In this document: positions 1 through 7,956 of the stretch, piece by piece
Layout of the letters: every line of letters starts with the position of its first letter
How positions within the stretch are numbered: the first letter of the stretch is position 1
The notes under the pieces: generated by a model
Databases searched by the model: none
Told to the model about the DNA's origin: nothing
The model's input: the letters and a program-made list of their open reading frames with translations, nothing else
Translations under genes and position numbers: made by a program
Origin: Methanobacterium sp. PtaU1.Bin097
GTDB lineage: Archaea > Methanobacteriota > Methanobacteria > Methanobacteriales > Methanobacteriaceae
Assembly (NCBI GenBank): GCA_002067325.1
Contig: MVQY01000082.1
Coordinates: 1-28,601, forward strand
Direction of reading: 5' to 3'
DNA: 28,601 nt

Positions 1-3000
1 GTTGCTGTTCCTGTGGAATTACGGCCTACTAACTCGATGCGGACTGTTCCGGATCCTTTTACATAAGCAGATACGGTGTAAGTCTGTCCAGATTGAACCA
101 GTACAGCATATGGTAATGAAGCAGTTCCTATTTTGCAGATATCTATTGATTCGCCGACTGTTGATCCGTTTGTTTGGACTTTGAAGCTTCTGATCCCTTG
201 CCATGCCCAATCTGTTGATGAAGAGACAGTTGCACCAGTACCACTTACACCAGTAGTATTTTCTAAGGTATCAGAACCAGTGCATATGTTATCCTCAAAA
301 ATTAAATTTCCAGTTATACCGGATAATGCCAACCATGGAATTACCGAAACTATATGCGGAGCATGTTCAGTGGGTTTATAGGAGATTAAGATTTTGGAAA
401 ACATGTAAATCAACGATTCGTAACGCATGGTATCTCCCAAACTGGTGTCTGAGACATTCTTGGGCGCGGTTCCATGGCTATCTATATAGGATATAACATT
501 TTCTGCTATATCCGTAAATTCGTCACTGTAGATGGTTCCACTAATAATGTTTTCTGTGGGACTGGATGGCGCACTTACAGACCCCAAGATTATAGCTGTG
601 TTTAAATAATTCTCAATGTTTATTACTGACTGAGCAGTGAGCTTTAAAAACTGGGACATAGATACTTGACGTCCAGAGATAGTTACACTGGTTGGTAATT
701 GACTGTAAGTATCTACGTAGTTTTTCACACTTTTGGATGCGTTTTTTATCTCATCTAATGTGAAAAATACGGTGTTTGAGTTTGATAGGGTGGCCCATGG
801 GTTGATAGTTATAGATAGTGGAACGGCATCTGTTAAGTTATATGAATTAACCAGTTGGCTGAACATGTAAACCAGTGTTTGATATTGTATATTTCCATGG
901 GTTGTTGCTTTATAGTTAGGTCCTCTGCCATTGGCGTACATGAATTCGTTTACATCTTTTGCAAGCTTTATATAATCGGCATTACTGAAAGTGGGGTCTG
1001 TTATATTTTCTGAGGGAGTTGGTGGTTCATCATAAGTAGCTTTAATGAATGAAGTTAATAGATTACCATTTGCATTTTGTACAGCTGCGGTTAACAGTTG
1101 TAAGAATTGGGCTCTGGTAACCGTGGTTGTCCCGATACTGATAGTGGTAGGTAGGTTATGGTTGGTTTCTACATAGGATTGAACTGTGGCTGCTGCTGTT
1201 TCAATTTGGTCCAGAGTGAAAAATTTGTTGTTAACATTGGATACAACACTCCACTTATCGACGGTGATGCTTTGTGGTAATATCTCTTCGGTTTTTTCGT
1301 AGGCTAAAATTTGGGAGAACATGAAAACCAGTGAATTAAAGCGGATGTTTCCCATGGTAACGGTTTGGAAGTTAGGCGCTCTTCCATTAGTGTCCATGAA
1401 GGAGATGATATTGTTTGCCAGACTTAGATAGTCTTTACTGCTGATAATTCCGCCGATTATGGTTTCTGATGGATTAGGAGCTGCATTATAGTTTTGAAGG
1501 ACAACTGTTGAGTTTAATTTTCCATTTATATTGGCTACTGCTGTGGTTATCAATTTCAGGAACTGGGACATGTTTACAGAAGTACCATTTATGTTCACAC
1601 TATTGGGTAATGCGTGATTCGTCTCTACATAGTTTTTAACGGTGGTTGCTGCAGTTTCAATCTGGTCAATGGTGAAGAATTTAGTGCTTGTATTTGATAT
1701 AACTGACCAGGGCCTTACAGTTATGAGTTCGGGTAATGTGTAATTATTTGATTTATAAGAGCTTAATACTTGACTGAACATATAAACCAGGGATTGGTAA
1801 CGTATATTTCCTAGATTAGATGTTTGATAGGCCGGTCCTCGTCCGTTGGCAATTATGAAGTTTTCCACATCCATAGCAAGTTCAAGATATTCGGTTTTAT
1901 TAAGACTTCCGCCGGTTATGGATTCTGAAGTGCTCCCTGGTTCATTGAAATTTTCAAGAACTATTTGCCCATATAAATTGCCATTTATATTTTGTAACGT
2001 GGTGAGTGACAGTTTCAAGAATTTAGACATGGAAACACTGGTACCCGCTATATTAACGCTGGTTGGTAGGTTATGGTTGGCCTCCACATAGGATACTATG
2101 GTTTCTGCGCCTTTAATTATTTGACCGGGATTGAAAGTTACTGTATTTGGATTGGAAACAACTGACCAGGGAGTCACTGTGATATGCCGTGGTAGGGCAT
2201 TATTTACATTGTAGTAGTTTAGTAATTGGGCGTATGTGTAAATTATTGATTCATATCGTATGTTCCCAGCTTCAGTGGTTGAGAAGTTGGGTGCTCTTCC
2301 GTTATCATGCATAAAAGATCGGATGTTTTCGGCTGCATTCATGTAATTCAGGTAATTGAGCTTTCTACCGGTCATACTTTCTGAAGGATTAGGTGCTGTA
2401 TTATAGTTTTGTAGAATAATCGATTGGTGTAAACCTTCGTAAATATTTTGAATAGACAGGATCTCGAGTTTCAGGAAATTGGGCATAGAAATTTGTCTTC
2501 CCGAGATATTTACGTAGCTTGGAAGCGTGTGATTCGTTTCTATATGTAATTTAACCGTCGATGCCGCGGTGTTTATTTGATCCATATTTATAAATACGGT
2601 ATTGGTGTTGGAAACTGTTGTCCAGGGTGTGAGTCTGATATAGTTGGGTAGAATTAATTTTTCACTGGCGGAGTTTATTATTTCAGCATATGTGAAAACT
2701 AAGGATTCATAGCGTATTGTCCCGCGTATAGTTGTTATACCGTTGGGTGCTCTTCCGTTATCGTTCATAAAAGAGATAATATCAGTTGTACTGTTTAGAT
2801 AATCTGATTTTTCCAGATTTCCTCCGGTAATGCTTTCATAAGGATTGGGGGCGGTTCCATAACGTCCTAGGGGGATTGATTGGTATAATTTACCGTTACC
2901 ATTTTTTATGTATTGTGCTTCGAGTCTAAGGAGACTAGGCATGCTCACTGTATACTTAGAAATGGTTACATGGTTAGGAAGTTGGTGATTTGTTTCTATG

Positions 3001-3593
3001 TAGGATTGTACGGTGTCTGCTGCGACATTTATTTGGTTCATTGTTATAAATTTGGTGGTATTATTCGTAACGAAGGTCCATGGTCGGATTATGATGAAAT
3101 CTGGCAGAACTTTCCCGACGCGGTAAGAATTCATGACTTGTGAGAATGTGTAAACGAGTGATTCGTATCTTATATTTCCTAAACTGGTTGTTTGGAAGTT
3201 GGGTGCTCGTCCGTTTTCGTTCATGAAAGATTTAACATTGTTAGCTAGCGTGATATAATTTGATTGTGTGAGTTGTCCATTTGTGGCGGTTTCTGATGGG
3301 TTAGGGGCGGTATTGTAATTTTCAAGTGTAATATCTGTTGTGATGTTGTTTTTGATGTTGTATGTTGCTGTAGTTTCTAATTTCAGGAATTGAGGCATAG
3401 TTACTGTTGTTCCAGAAATAGTGACGTTGTTGGGTAATTTGTGATTGGCTTCCACATACGTTTGTACGGAAGTTGAAGCGTTGCCAATTTCGTCCACAGT
3501 AAAATTAGTAGCTGATACACAGCTTATATTAATAAAAAAAACAAACAAAAATAGTATTATCATTTTGTCAAATATTTTCCCTTTATTTATCAA
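1..3593 (-). CDS. Giant secreted pseudomurein-binding-repeat surface protein (partial, C-terminus beyond left edge)
   Basis: One open frame runs from 3593 to the left edge (1197 residues, no stop). The TTG at 3593 gives MINKGKIFDK followed by a hydrophobic run ending in SCVSA, a good Sec signal peptide; GGGGCGG lies 5 nt upstream. The next start, ATG at 3563, would lose the basic N-region. Seven modules of ~152 residues follow. Each has an 'AA-TV--YVE-NH-LPN-V-I' segment, an 'NGRAPNF--T--GNIRYESLVY' type segment and 'LP--I-V-PW', the pattern of pseudomurein-binding repeats (PMBR). The NGRAPN-like codons recur at about 458, 915, 1372, 1830, 2287, 2743 and 3197. After the last module (below ~290) comes a Ser/Thr/Gly-rich, beta-strand-rich segment resembling a jelly-roll carbohydrate-binding domain, cut by the edge. 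By family knowledge it is wall-anchored outside the membrane; an adhesin or wall-decorating role is inference. Any catalytic domain would lie outside the window. Confidence 0.88.
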   Translation of the reverse strand, partial: MINKGKIFDKMIILFLFVFFINISCVSATNFTVDEIGNASTSVQTYVEANHKLPNNVTISGTTVTMPQFLKLETTATYNIKNNITTDITLENYNTAPNPSETATNGQLTQSNYITLANNVKSFMNENGRAPNFQTTSLGNIRYESLVYTFSQVMNSYRVGKVLPDFIIIRPWTFVTNNTTKFITMNQINVAADTVQSYIETNHQLPNHVTISKYTVSMPSLLRLEAQYIKNGNGKLYQSIPLGRYGTAPNPYESITGGNLEKSDYLNSTTDIISFMNDNGRAPNGITTIRGTIRYESLVFTYAEIINSASEKLILPNYIRLTPWTTVSNTNTVFINMDQINTAASTVKLHIETNHTLPSYVNISGRQISMPNFLKLEILSIQNIYEGLHQSIILQNYNTAPNPSESMTGRKLNYLNYMNAAENIRSFMHDNGRAPNFSTTEAGNIRYESIIYTYAQLLNYYNVNNALPRHITVTPWSVVSNPNTVTFNPGQIIKGAETIVSYVEANHNLPTSVNIAGTSVSMSKFLKLSLTTLQNINGNLYGQIVLENFNEPGSTSESITGGSLNKTEYLELAMDVENFIIANGRGPAYQTSNLGNIRYQSLVYMFSQVLSSYKSNNYTLPELITVRPWSVISNTSTKFFTIDQIETAATTVKNYVETNHALPNSVNINGTSVNMSQFLKLITTAVANINGKLNSTVVLQNYNAAPNPSETIIGGIISSKDYLSLANNIISFMDTNGRAPNFQTVTMGNIRFNSLVFMFSQILAYEKTEEILPQSITVDKWSVVSNVNNKFFTLDQIETAAATVQSYVETNHNLPTTISIGTTTVTRAQFLQLLTAAVQNANGNLLTSFIKATYDEPPTPSENITDPTFSNADYIKLAKDVNEFMYANGRGPNYKATTHGNIQYQTLVYMFSQLVNSYNLTDAVPLSITINPWATLSNSNTVFFTLDEIKNASKSVKNYVDTYSQLPTSVTISGRQVSMSQFLKLTAQSVINIENYLNTAIILGSVSAPSSPTENIISGTIYSDEFTDIAENVISYIDSHGTAPKNVSDTSLGDTMRYESLIYMFSKILISYKPTEHAPHIVSVIPWLALSGITGNLIFEDNICTGSDTLENTTGVSGTGATVSSSTDWAWQGIRSFKVQTNGSTVGESIDICKIGTASLPYAVLVQSGQTYTVSAYVKGSGTVRIELVGRNSTGTA

Positions 3594-3977
3594 ATTTACC
3601 GCCCCTTATTAAATTTTTAGAGTTTAGCTATTTTATATCAGTTGTTACTCACTAAGATTCACAACAATATCTAATTAACCACATAGTTTAGTGATAAATC
3701 ACACTTAATCTAAAATTTGATTTATCCAAGCAAAATTAAATAAAAAATTTAGGAAGGATGATCATTGAAATTAATTAAAAACAAGTCACAGTCACCATAA
3801 TCAAATTAGAATTTATATAAGTTTACCAAAGTAGGATAATATTTAATTAAACTAAAATTAAACTCAGAAGTTTAAATTATAAATTTAACTTTAAGAAAAA
3901 TATTCGTAAACTTTATAGATATTCTAATTATACTATACATAAATTTTCATTAACTCAAATTTTATCAGGTGATCCCT
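3594..3977. promoter_or_regulatory. AT-rich divergent intergenic region
   Basis: 384 bases between two divergent genes, very AT-rich. For the leftward surface protein, ATATAAAA on the minus strand (3631-3638) is a good TATA box. It predicts a transcript start near 3608, a leader of ~15 nt, and supports the TTG start. For the rightward regulator no single TATA stands out; TTTATAGAT near 3912-3920 and TATACTATA near 3930 are candidates. An imperfect palindrome, AGTTTAAATT/AATTTAACT, lies at about 3868-3889. I see no RNA gene or hidden coding frame. Confidence 0.5.
3631..3638 (-). promoter_or_regulatory. TATA box of the giant surface protein gene
   Basis: ATATAAAA on the minus strand, 38-45 nt upstream of the TTG start. 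At the usual archaeal distance the transcript would begin around 3608, just before the GGGGCGG ribosome binding site. Predicted from sequence only. Confidence 0.5.
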
Positions 3978-4967
3978 ATGAGTGGTGTACCCATGCACAG
4001 AGATCAGGTCTTACTAGAGATAACCGAATTACTAGCGAGTCACGGCTTTGAAACATCCAATATATATGATAGGAGCTGTTTTGACATGATGGCCCGTCGG
4101 GAATTGATTCTACTTTTACTCAAGGTTCTAATTAATGTGGACGGCTTCAGCAGCCAGCAGGCTCAGGAAATTAAAAGGTTAGCCAGGACTTTCCTAGCTT
4201 CACCTTTAATCGTTGGGTTTAAATCAAAAACCGAGCCACTAGAGGAAGACGTGGTATATGAGAGGCACGGTATACCTGTGGTAGCCCCGGAAACCCTGCG
4301 GAACATGGTGGTAGATGAGGTGTACCCTGAGGTTTTAGCCGGCCGCGGAGGATACTACGTGAATATCAACGGTGAAATCCTCAAGGAAGTAAGGGAAAGG
4401 GAAAATCTCTCCCTGAAGGATCTGGCAGATATAGCCCACGTATCCCGGGAGACCATCTACAAGTATGAGCACGGGATGGTCCGGGCATATCCAGAAACAG
4501 CCATGTTACTGGAGAACATCCTGAATATAAAAATAACCCTGGACATTGACTTATTTAAAACTCCAGAACCAGAATCAGATATGTTAAAATCAGATCAAGC
4601 TTCAGAAACTGAAGATAATCCACAGGATATATCTCCCGAACCTAAAGAACTCATTAAACTTGGATTCGGTGTACTGCCAACCTACAGGACACCTTTCGAT
4701 GCTATATCCCAGGCAAACAGCAGGAAGGAAAAGGAAAACATTCTACTGACCAATCTGGAGAAAAATCGGAACAGCCAGGCATTGAAGAAGATGGCATTGA
4801 ATGTTAAGGACCTTTCCGATATAACCAAGAAAGAAGCTGTTTTCATAATGGAAAGTAAAAGGGTTGTGGAGTGTATCGAGGGCATACCCGCCGTGAACAC
4901 CGATGAAATCTGTGAAATGGAAAACTGCCGGGAATTCATCCAGCTCTTGAAGGAAAGGAAAAACTAG
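3978..4967 (+). CDS. Archaeal HTH-type transcriptional regulator (Cro/CI-type helix-turn-helix)
   Basis: From ATG 3978 this encodes 329 residues; a GTG at 3969 is in frame but is part of the ribosome binding site AGGTGATC (3967-3974), so I start at the ATG. ATG 3993 (MHRDQ) is a third option. Residues ~1-120 form an alpha/beta region that may be nuclease-like in fold. Residues ~134-183 are a clear XRE/Cro-type HTH (LSLKDLADIAHVSRETIYKY). A long charged C-terminal part follows. The architecture matches the conserved euryarchaeal 'putative HTH-type transcriptional regulatory protein' family. The target genes are unknown. The gene stands alone, divergent from the giant surface protein, so control of that gene is possible but unproven. 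Confidence 0.85.
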   Translation: MSGVPMHRDQVLLEITELLASHGFETSNIYDRSCFDMMARRELILLLLKVLINVDGFSSQQAQEIKRLARTFLASPLIVGFKSKTEPLEEDVVYERHGIPVVAPETLRNMVVDEVYPEVLAGRGGYYVNINGEILKEVRERENLSLKDLADIAHVSRETIYKYEHGMVRAYPETAMLLENILNIKITLDIDLFKTPEPESDMLKSDQASETEDNPQDISPEPKELIKLGFGVLPTYRTPFDAISQANSRKEKENILLTNLEKNRNSQALKKMALNVKDLSDITKKEAVFIMESKRVVECIEGIPAVNTDEICEMENCREFIQLLKERKN

Positions 4968-4970
4968 TGT

Positions 4971-4986
4971 TATTTTTTTTATTTTT
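4971..4986. terminator. T-tract terminator between convergent genes
   Basis: TATTTTTTTTATTTTT directly follows the stop codon of the HTH gene, typical of archaeal U-tract termination. No strong stem precedes it. The facing gene ends at 4994, so the two genes are almost back to back. Confidence 0.5.
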
Positions 4987-4993
4987 ACCAGGC

Positions 4994-5743
4994 TTATTTT
5001 TCACCCAGCAGAGTGAAGGTTTCCTCTGCCTCTTTTTCGGATGCAACACCCACCGTAATAATATCAGCATAATCAACTGTTTTCAGGAATTCAAAGGCGT
5101 CTTCGGGGGGTAAAATTCCTGCAGCCAGGGTTCTATTTATTATAACCTTTTTATCCATTTTATGCATGAGTTTGGAGAATTCAAGGCGTTCTTTTTCCAT
5201 GAAAACCTCGGTATCCATGAGGTAGCCCAGTTTATTTAATGGAGTCATGTATATATCAAATAAATCCAGTACAGGGGATTCCAGAAGTTTCTCTGTGGTG
5301 CCGAATGGCTGGTTGGTTGCCAGACCAGGAATGGAACCCACATCCCTGATGGCCTCCAGGTATTTGGTTATGGTTTCCCAATTGTAATTGTCGGTAATGG
5401 CACCCTGAAGGAGCATGGAATTGGCACCCAACCTGGAAAGGAGTTTGATATCTTTAACCTCTTCACCCTGACGTACCGTACCCACAATACTAAACACACA
5501 TCCTTCTTCCAGTGCCCAGCTTAAAGCATCCACCACTGGTGGATCGGGGATCAGCTGAATCCCCCACACACCCAGATCATAGCATTTCCTCATTACCTTA
5601 AGAATGTTTTCTGGTTGATTGTAAAGGTCCAGCTGGTACAGCCAGGTTCGGTGTCCGAAGTGTGGTGCGGCAGTAAAGGGTGAAGTTCCCAGAATAGTCT
5701 GGGGTAAGTTTCTACCACTGATTTCAAGGTGTCCTTCAAACAT
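4994..5743 (-). CDS. Conserved hypothetical TIM-barrel-like protein
   Basis: 249 residues, no signal peptide or membrane segment, so cytoplasmic. I do not recognise a named family. Alternating strands and helices with segments such as 'WGIQLIPDP', 'FSIVGTVRQGEEV', 'VIINRTLAAGILPPEDAFEFL' and 'ADIITVGVAS' near the C-terminus suggest a (beta/alpha)8 barrel. The last two resemble the late strands of aldo-keto-reductase-like or phosphate-binding barrels. There is no obvious Tyr/Lys/His/Asp catalytic tetrad. The ATG at 5743 follows a purine-rich AGAGGTT. It lies downstream of ybjQ on the same strand (63 nt gap), so they may be co-transcribed. The enzymatic role is unknown. Confidence 0.65.
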   Translation of the reverse strand: MFEGHLEISGRNLPQTILGTSPFTAAPHFGHRTWLYQLDLYNQPENILKVMRKCYDLGVWGIQLIPDPPVVDALSWALEEGCVFSIVGTVRQGEEVKDIKLLSRLGANSMLLQGAITDNYNWETITKYLEAIRDVGSIPGLATNQPFGTTEKLLESPVLDLFDIYMTPLNKLGYLMDTEVFMEKERLEFSKLMHKMDKKVIINRTLAAGILPPEDAFEFLKTVDYADIITVGVASEKEAEETFTLLGEK

Positions 5744-5806
5744 AGGGGTAACCTCTAATATGGGAAAATTTCAAGCAATAAAAAAAAATTATTAGTTAAA
5801 TATAAT

Positions 5807-6148
5807 TTATTCAATCTTCCGAGCTACAACAGCCGTGCCGTAGGCCAATATTTCCTGCATAACATCTGAAATATCATTTGAGTCGTACCTGATACTGATT
5901 ATGGCGTTGGCACCGTATTCCTGGGCGTGATCTATAGCTCTCTGCAGTGCTTCGTCCCTGGTGTCCTCCATCATACTCACATATTCTTTTATCTCTCCAC
6001 CAAACATGGAACGGATTCCCGCACCGATTTGTCCACCAACACCTCTGCTGCGGACGGTGAGTCCATAAACAAATCCTTTAGTATCTACTATTTCATATCC
6101 TGGCACATAATTTGAACTAGCAAGGATGAATTCCTCTACCCTAACCAT
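5807..6148 (-). CDS. YbjQ/UPF0145 family protein
   Basis: 113 residues matching the YbjQ family (about 105-110 residues, often labelled heavy-metal-binding) from end to end. It has the N-terminal 'ILASSNYVPGYEIVDTKGFVYG' pattern, the central 'GVGGQIGAGIRSMFGGEIKEY' and the C-terminal 'ANAIISIRYD...EILAYGTAVV'. The family forms small oligomers (pentamers are known in bacteria); its function is unsettled. The start is firm: AGGAGGTG ends about 8 nt before ATG 6148. A possible promoter lies in the AT-rich 177-nt region shared with divergent serA. It is cytoplasmic, with no transmembrane segments. Confidence 0.9.
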   Translation of the reverse strand: MVRVEEFILASSNYVPGYEIVDTKGFVYGLTVRSRGVGGQIGAGIRSMFGGEIKEYVSMMEDTRDEALQRAIDHAQEYGANAIISIRYDSNDISDVMQEILAYGTAVVARKIE

Positions 6149-6325
6149 AAAAATACACCTCCTAAAGTTTCCTCAATATATTAATAATAAATAGTTGGGG
6201 GCAATAAATTTAAAGTTATTCCTTCCATAATGAATATTTACCAGAATGATAATTGCAATATTAATTAGATGATATTCGTTATTTTTCTAACCAGTTTAAA
6301 TCTTTAAATTAGTAGGAGAGAGAAG

Positions 6326-7897
6326 ATGAAAGTACTCATAGCTGATCAGATAAATGAAAAGGGAATTGATGAGCTTAAAGACATCGCAGATGTGGTGGTT
6401 CAAACCGATATAACCCCAGAAGAGTTAGTAAGTTCAATCCCAGATTACGATGCCATAGTGGTGAGGAGCAGGACCAAGGTCACCCAGGAGGTAATAGAAG
6501 CCAGTCAGAAACTGAAGATCATAGCCCGGGCCGGAGTGGGTGTGGACAACGTTGATGTGGAAGCAGCCACCGAGAAGGGTATCATGGTGGTAAACGCACC
6601 GGAGTCAACCTCCATCACCGTGGCCGAACACACCATGGGAATCATATTATCCCTGGCCCGGAAGATATCTATAGCTGATAAATCAGTCAAGGAAGGTAAA
6701 TGGGAGAAAAGCAAGTTCATGGGCAGTGAACTCGCCGGTAAAACCCTGGGTGTAATTGGCATGGGCCGGATCGGAAGCCAGGTGGTCAAAAGATGCAAGG
6801 CCTTCGACATGAAGATACTGGTAAACGATCCCTACATCACCGAGGAAGTAGCCTCTCGATTGGGAGCAACGATAGTAGAAAGAGACACCCTCTTTAAAGA
6901 GTCAGACGTCATCACCATCCACGTACCCCTCACACCAGAGACCAAACACTCCATAGGCAAAGCAGAATTTGATCTGATGAAGGACACCGCCTGCATAATA
7001 AACTGCGCCCGGGGAGGAATCATAAACGAAGAAGACCTGTACCAGGCACTATCAAATAATGAAATAGGGGGAGCTGGACTGGATGTATTTGAAACAGAAC
7101 CACCCGTTGATAACCCACTTCTAACCCTGGATAACCTGGTGGCCACACCACATATAGGAGCATCAACCAGGGAAGCCCAGAGAGACGCAGCCATAATAGT
7201 AGCCAAGGAGATAAAAGAAGTCTTAACCGGAGGGACTGCTCGAAATGTGCTTAACATGCCGGTGCTTGACCCGGAAACCATGTTACTCATCAAGCCCTAC
7301 TTTGAACTTGTAACTAACATGGGTAAATTTTTAATACAGACAGCTAAGGGGAACATCAGCGAGATAGATGTGACTTACTGTGGAGAATTAGCTGATTTCC
7401 CTAAACTGGACATTTTAACCCGGTTAGTGCTCCAGGAGATACTCAATCCTATACTGACCGAACCAGTTAACGTGGTAAATGCCATGGCAGTTGCAGAAAA
7501 CAGGGGAATAACTGTAATTGAAAGCAAAAGATGTGAAGTAAAGGGATTTGACAGCTTGATCAGGGTGGAAATGAAATCTGAAGGCAACGACATGGTTATA
7601 GAGGGAGTATCCACCAAGGAACCCAAGATAGTCCTGATCAACGGGTATAAAGTTGACGTGGAAACCGAGGGACACTTACTAATATCCTCTTACAAGGACA
7701 TACCTGGTGTTATTGGAATTATCGGAACCAAACTGGGAGAACACGAAATAAACATCGCTAAAATGCAGGTCGGACGACAGGAACCCGGCGGAGAAGCGGT
7801 TATGGTGCTGAAGATAGATTCCACCGTGCCAGAAAACGTCCTGGACGAACTGAAAGAACTAGAAAACGTCTACGACGCCGTGGTTGTAAACCTTTAA
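6326..7897 (+). CDS. serA: D-3-phosphoglycerate dehydrogenase
   Basis: 523 residues, the long form of SerA (~525 in methanogens). It oxidises 3-phosphoglycerate to 3-phosphohydroxypyruvate with NAD+, the first step of serine synthesis, in the cytoplasm. Visible features are the NAD-binding GMGRIG (145-150) and the catalytic Arg229 (CARGG), Glu258 (FETEPP) and His276 (TPHIGAST). An intervening domain (~300-445) follows, then a C-terminal ACT domain starting 'DIPGVIGIIGTKLGEHEINIAKM', which in this family senses serine. The ATG follows GGAGAGAG. It is divergent from ybjQ, with T-tracts at 7911-7928 after the stop. Confidence 0.97.
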   Translation: MKVLIADQINEKGIDELKDIADVVVQTDITPEELVSSIPDYDAIVVRSRTKVTQEVIEASQKLKIIARAGVGVDNVDVEAATEKGIMVVNAPESTSITVAEHTMGIILSLARKISIADKSVKEGKWEKSKFMGSELAGKTLGVIGMGRIGSQVVKRCKAFDMKILVNDPYITEEVASRLGATIVERDTLFKESDVITIHVPLTPETKHSIGKAEFDLMKDTACIINCARGGIINEEDLYQALSNNEIGGAGLDVFETEPPVDNPLLTLDNLVATPHIGASTREAQRDAAIIVAKEIKEVLTGGTARNVLNMPVLDPETMLLIKPYFELVTNMGKFLIQTAKGNISEIDVTYCGELADFPKLDILTRLVLQEILNPILTEPVNVVNAMAVAENRGITVIESKRCEVKGFDSLIRVEMKSEGNDMVIEGVSTKEPKIVLINGYKVDVETEGHLLISSYKDIPGVIGIIGTKLGEHEINIAKMQVGRQEPGGEAVMVLKIDSTVPENVLDELKELENVYDAVVVNL

Positions 7898-7910
7898 AGT
7901 GTCTAATACT

Positions 7911-7928
7911 CTTTTTTTAATCTTTTTT
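7911..7928 (+). terminator. T-tract terminator after serA
   Basis: CTTTTTTTAATCTTTTTT follows the serA stop by 14 nt. Two consecutive U-tracts without a strong stem are typical of archaeal intrinsic termination. The next gene is convergent. Confidence 0.5.
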
Positions 7929-7956
7929 AAAATAGTTTAATGTTTAAACTCATTTT

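Noticed and set aside
1..3563. ATG 3563 as the start of the giant surface protein
   Set aside because: It would drop the basic N-region of the signal peptide; TTG 3593 has GGGGCGG at 5 nt and fits the predicted transcript start better. Not excluded.
3969..3977. GTG at 3969 as start of the HTH regulator
   Set aside because: This GTG is inside AGGTGATC, which is itself the ribosome binding site for ATG 3978.
6505..7293. Minus-strand frames of 101 and 153 codons opposite serA
   Set aside because: Shadows of the GC-richer serA coding sequence, low-complexity Ser-rich products.
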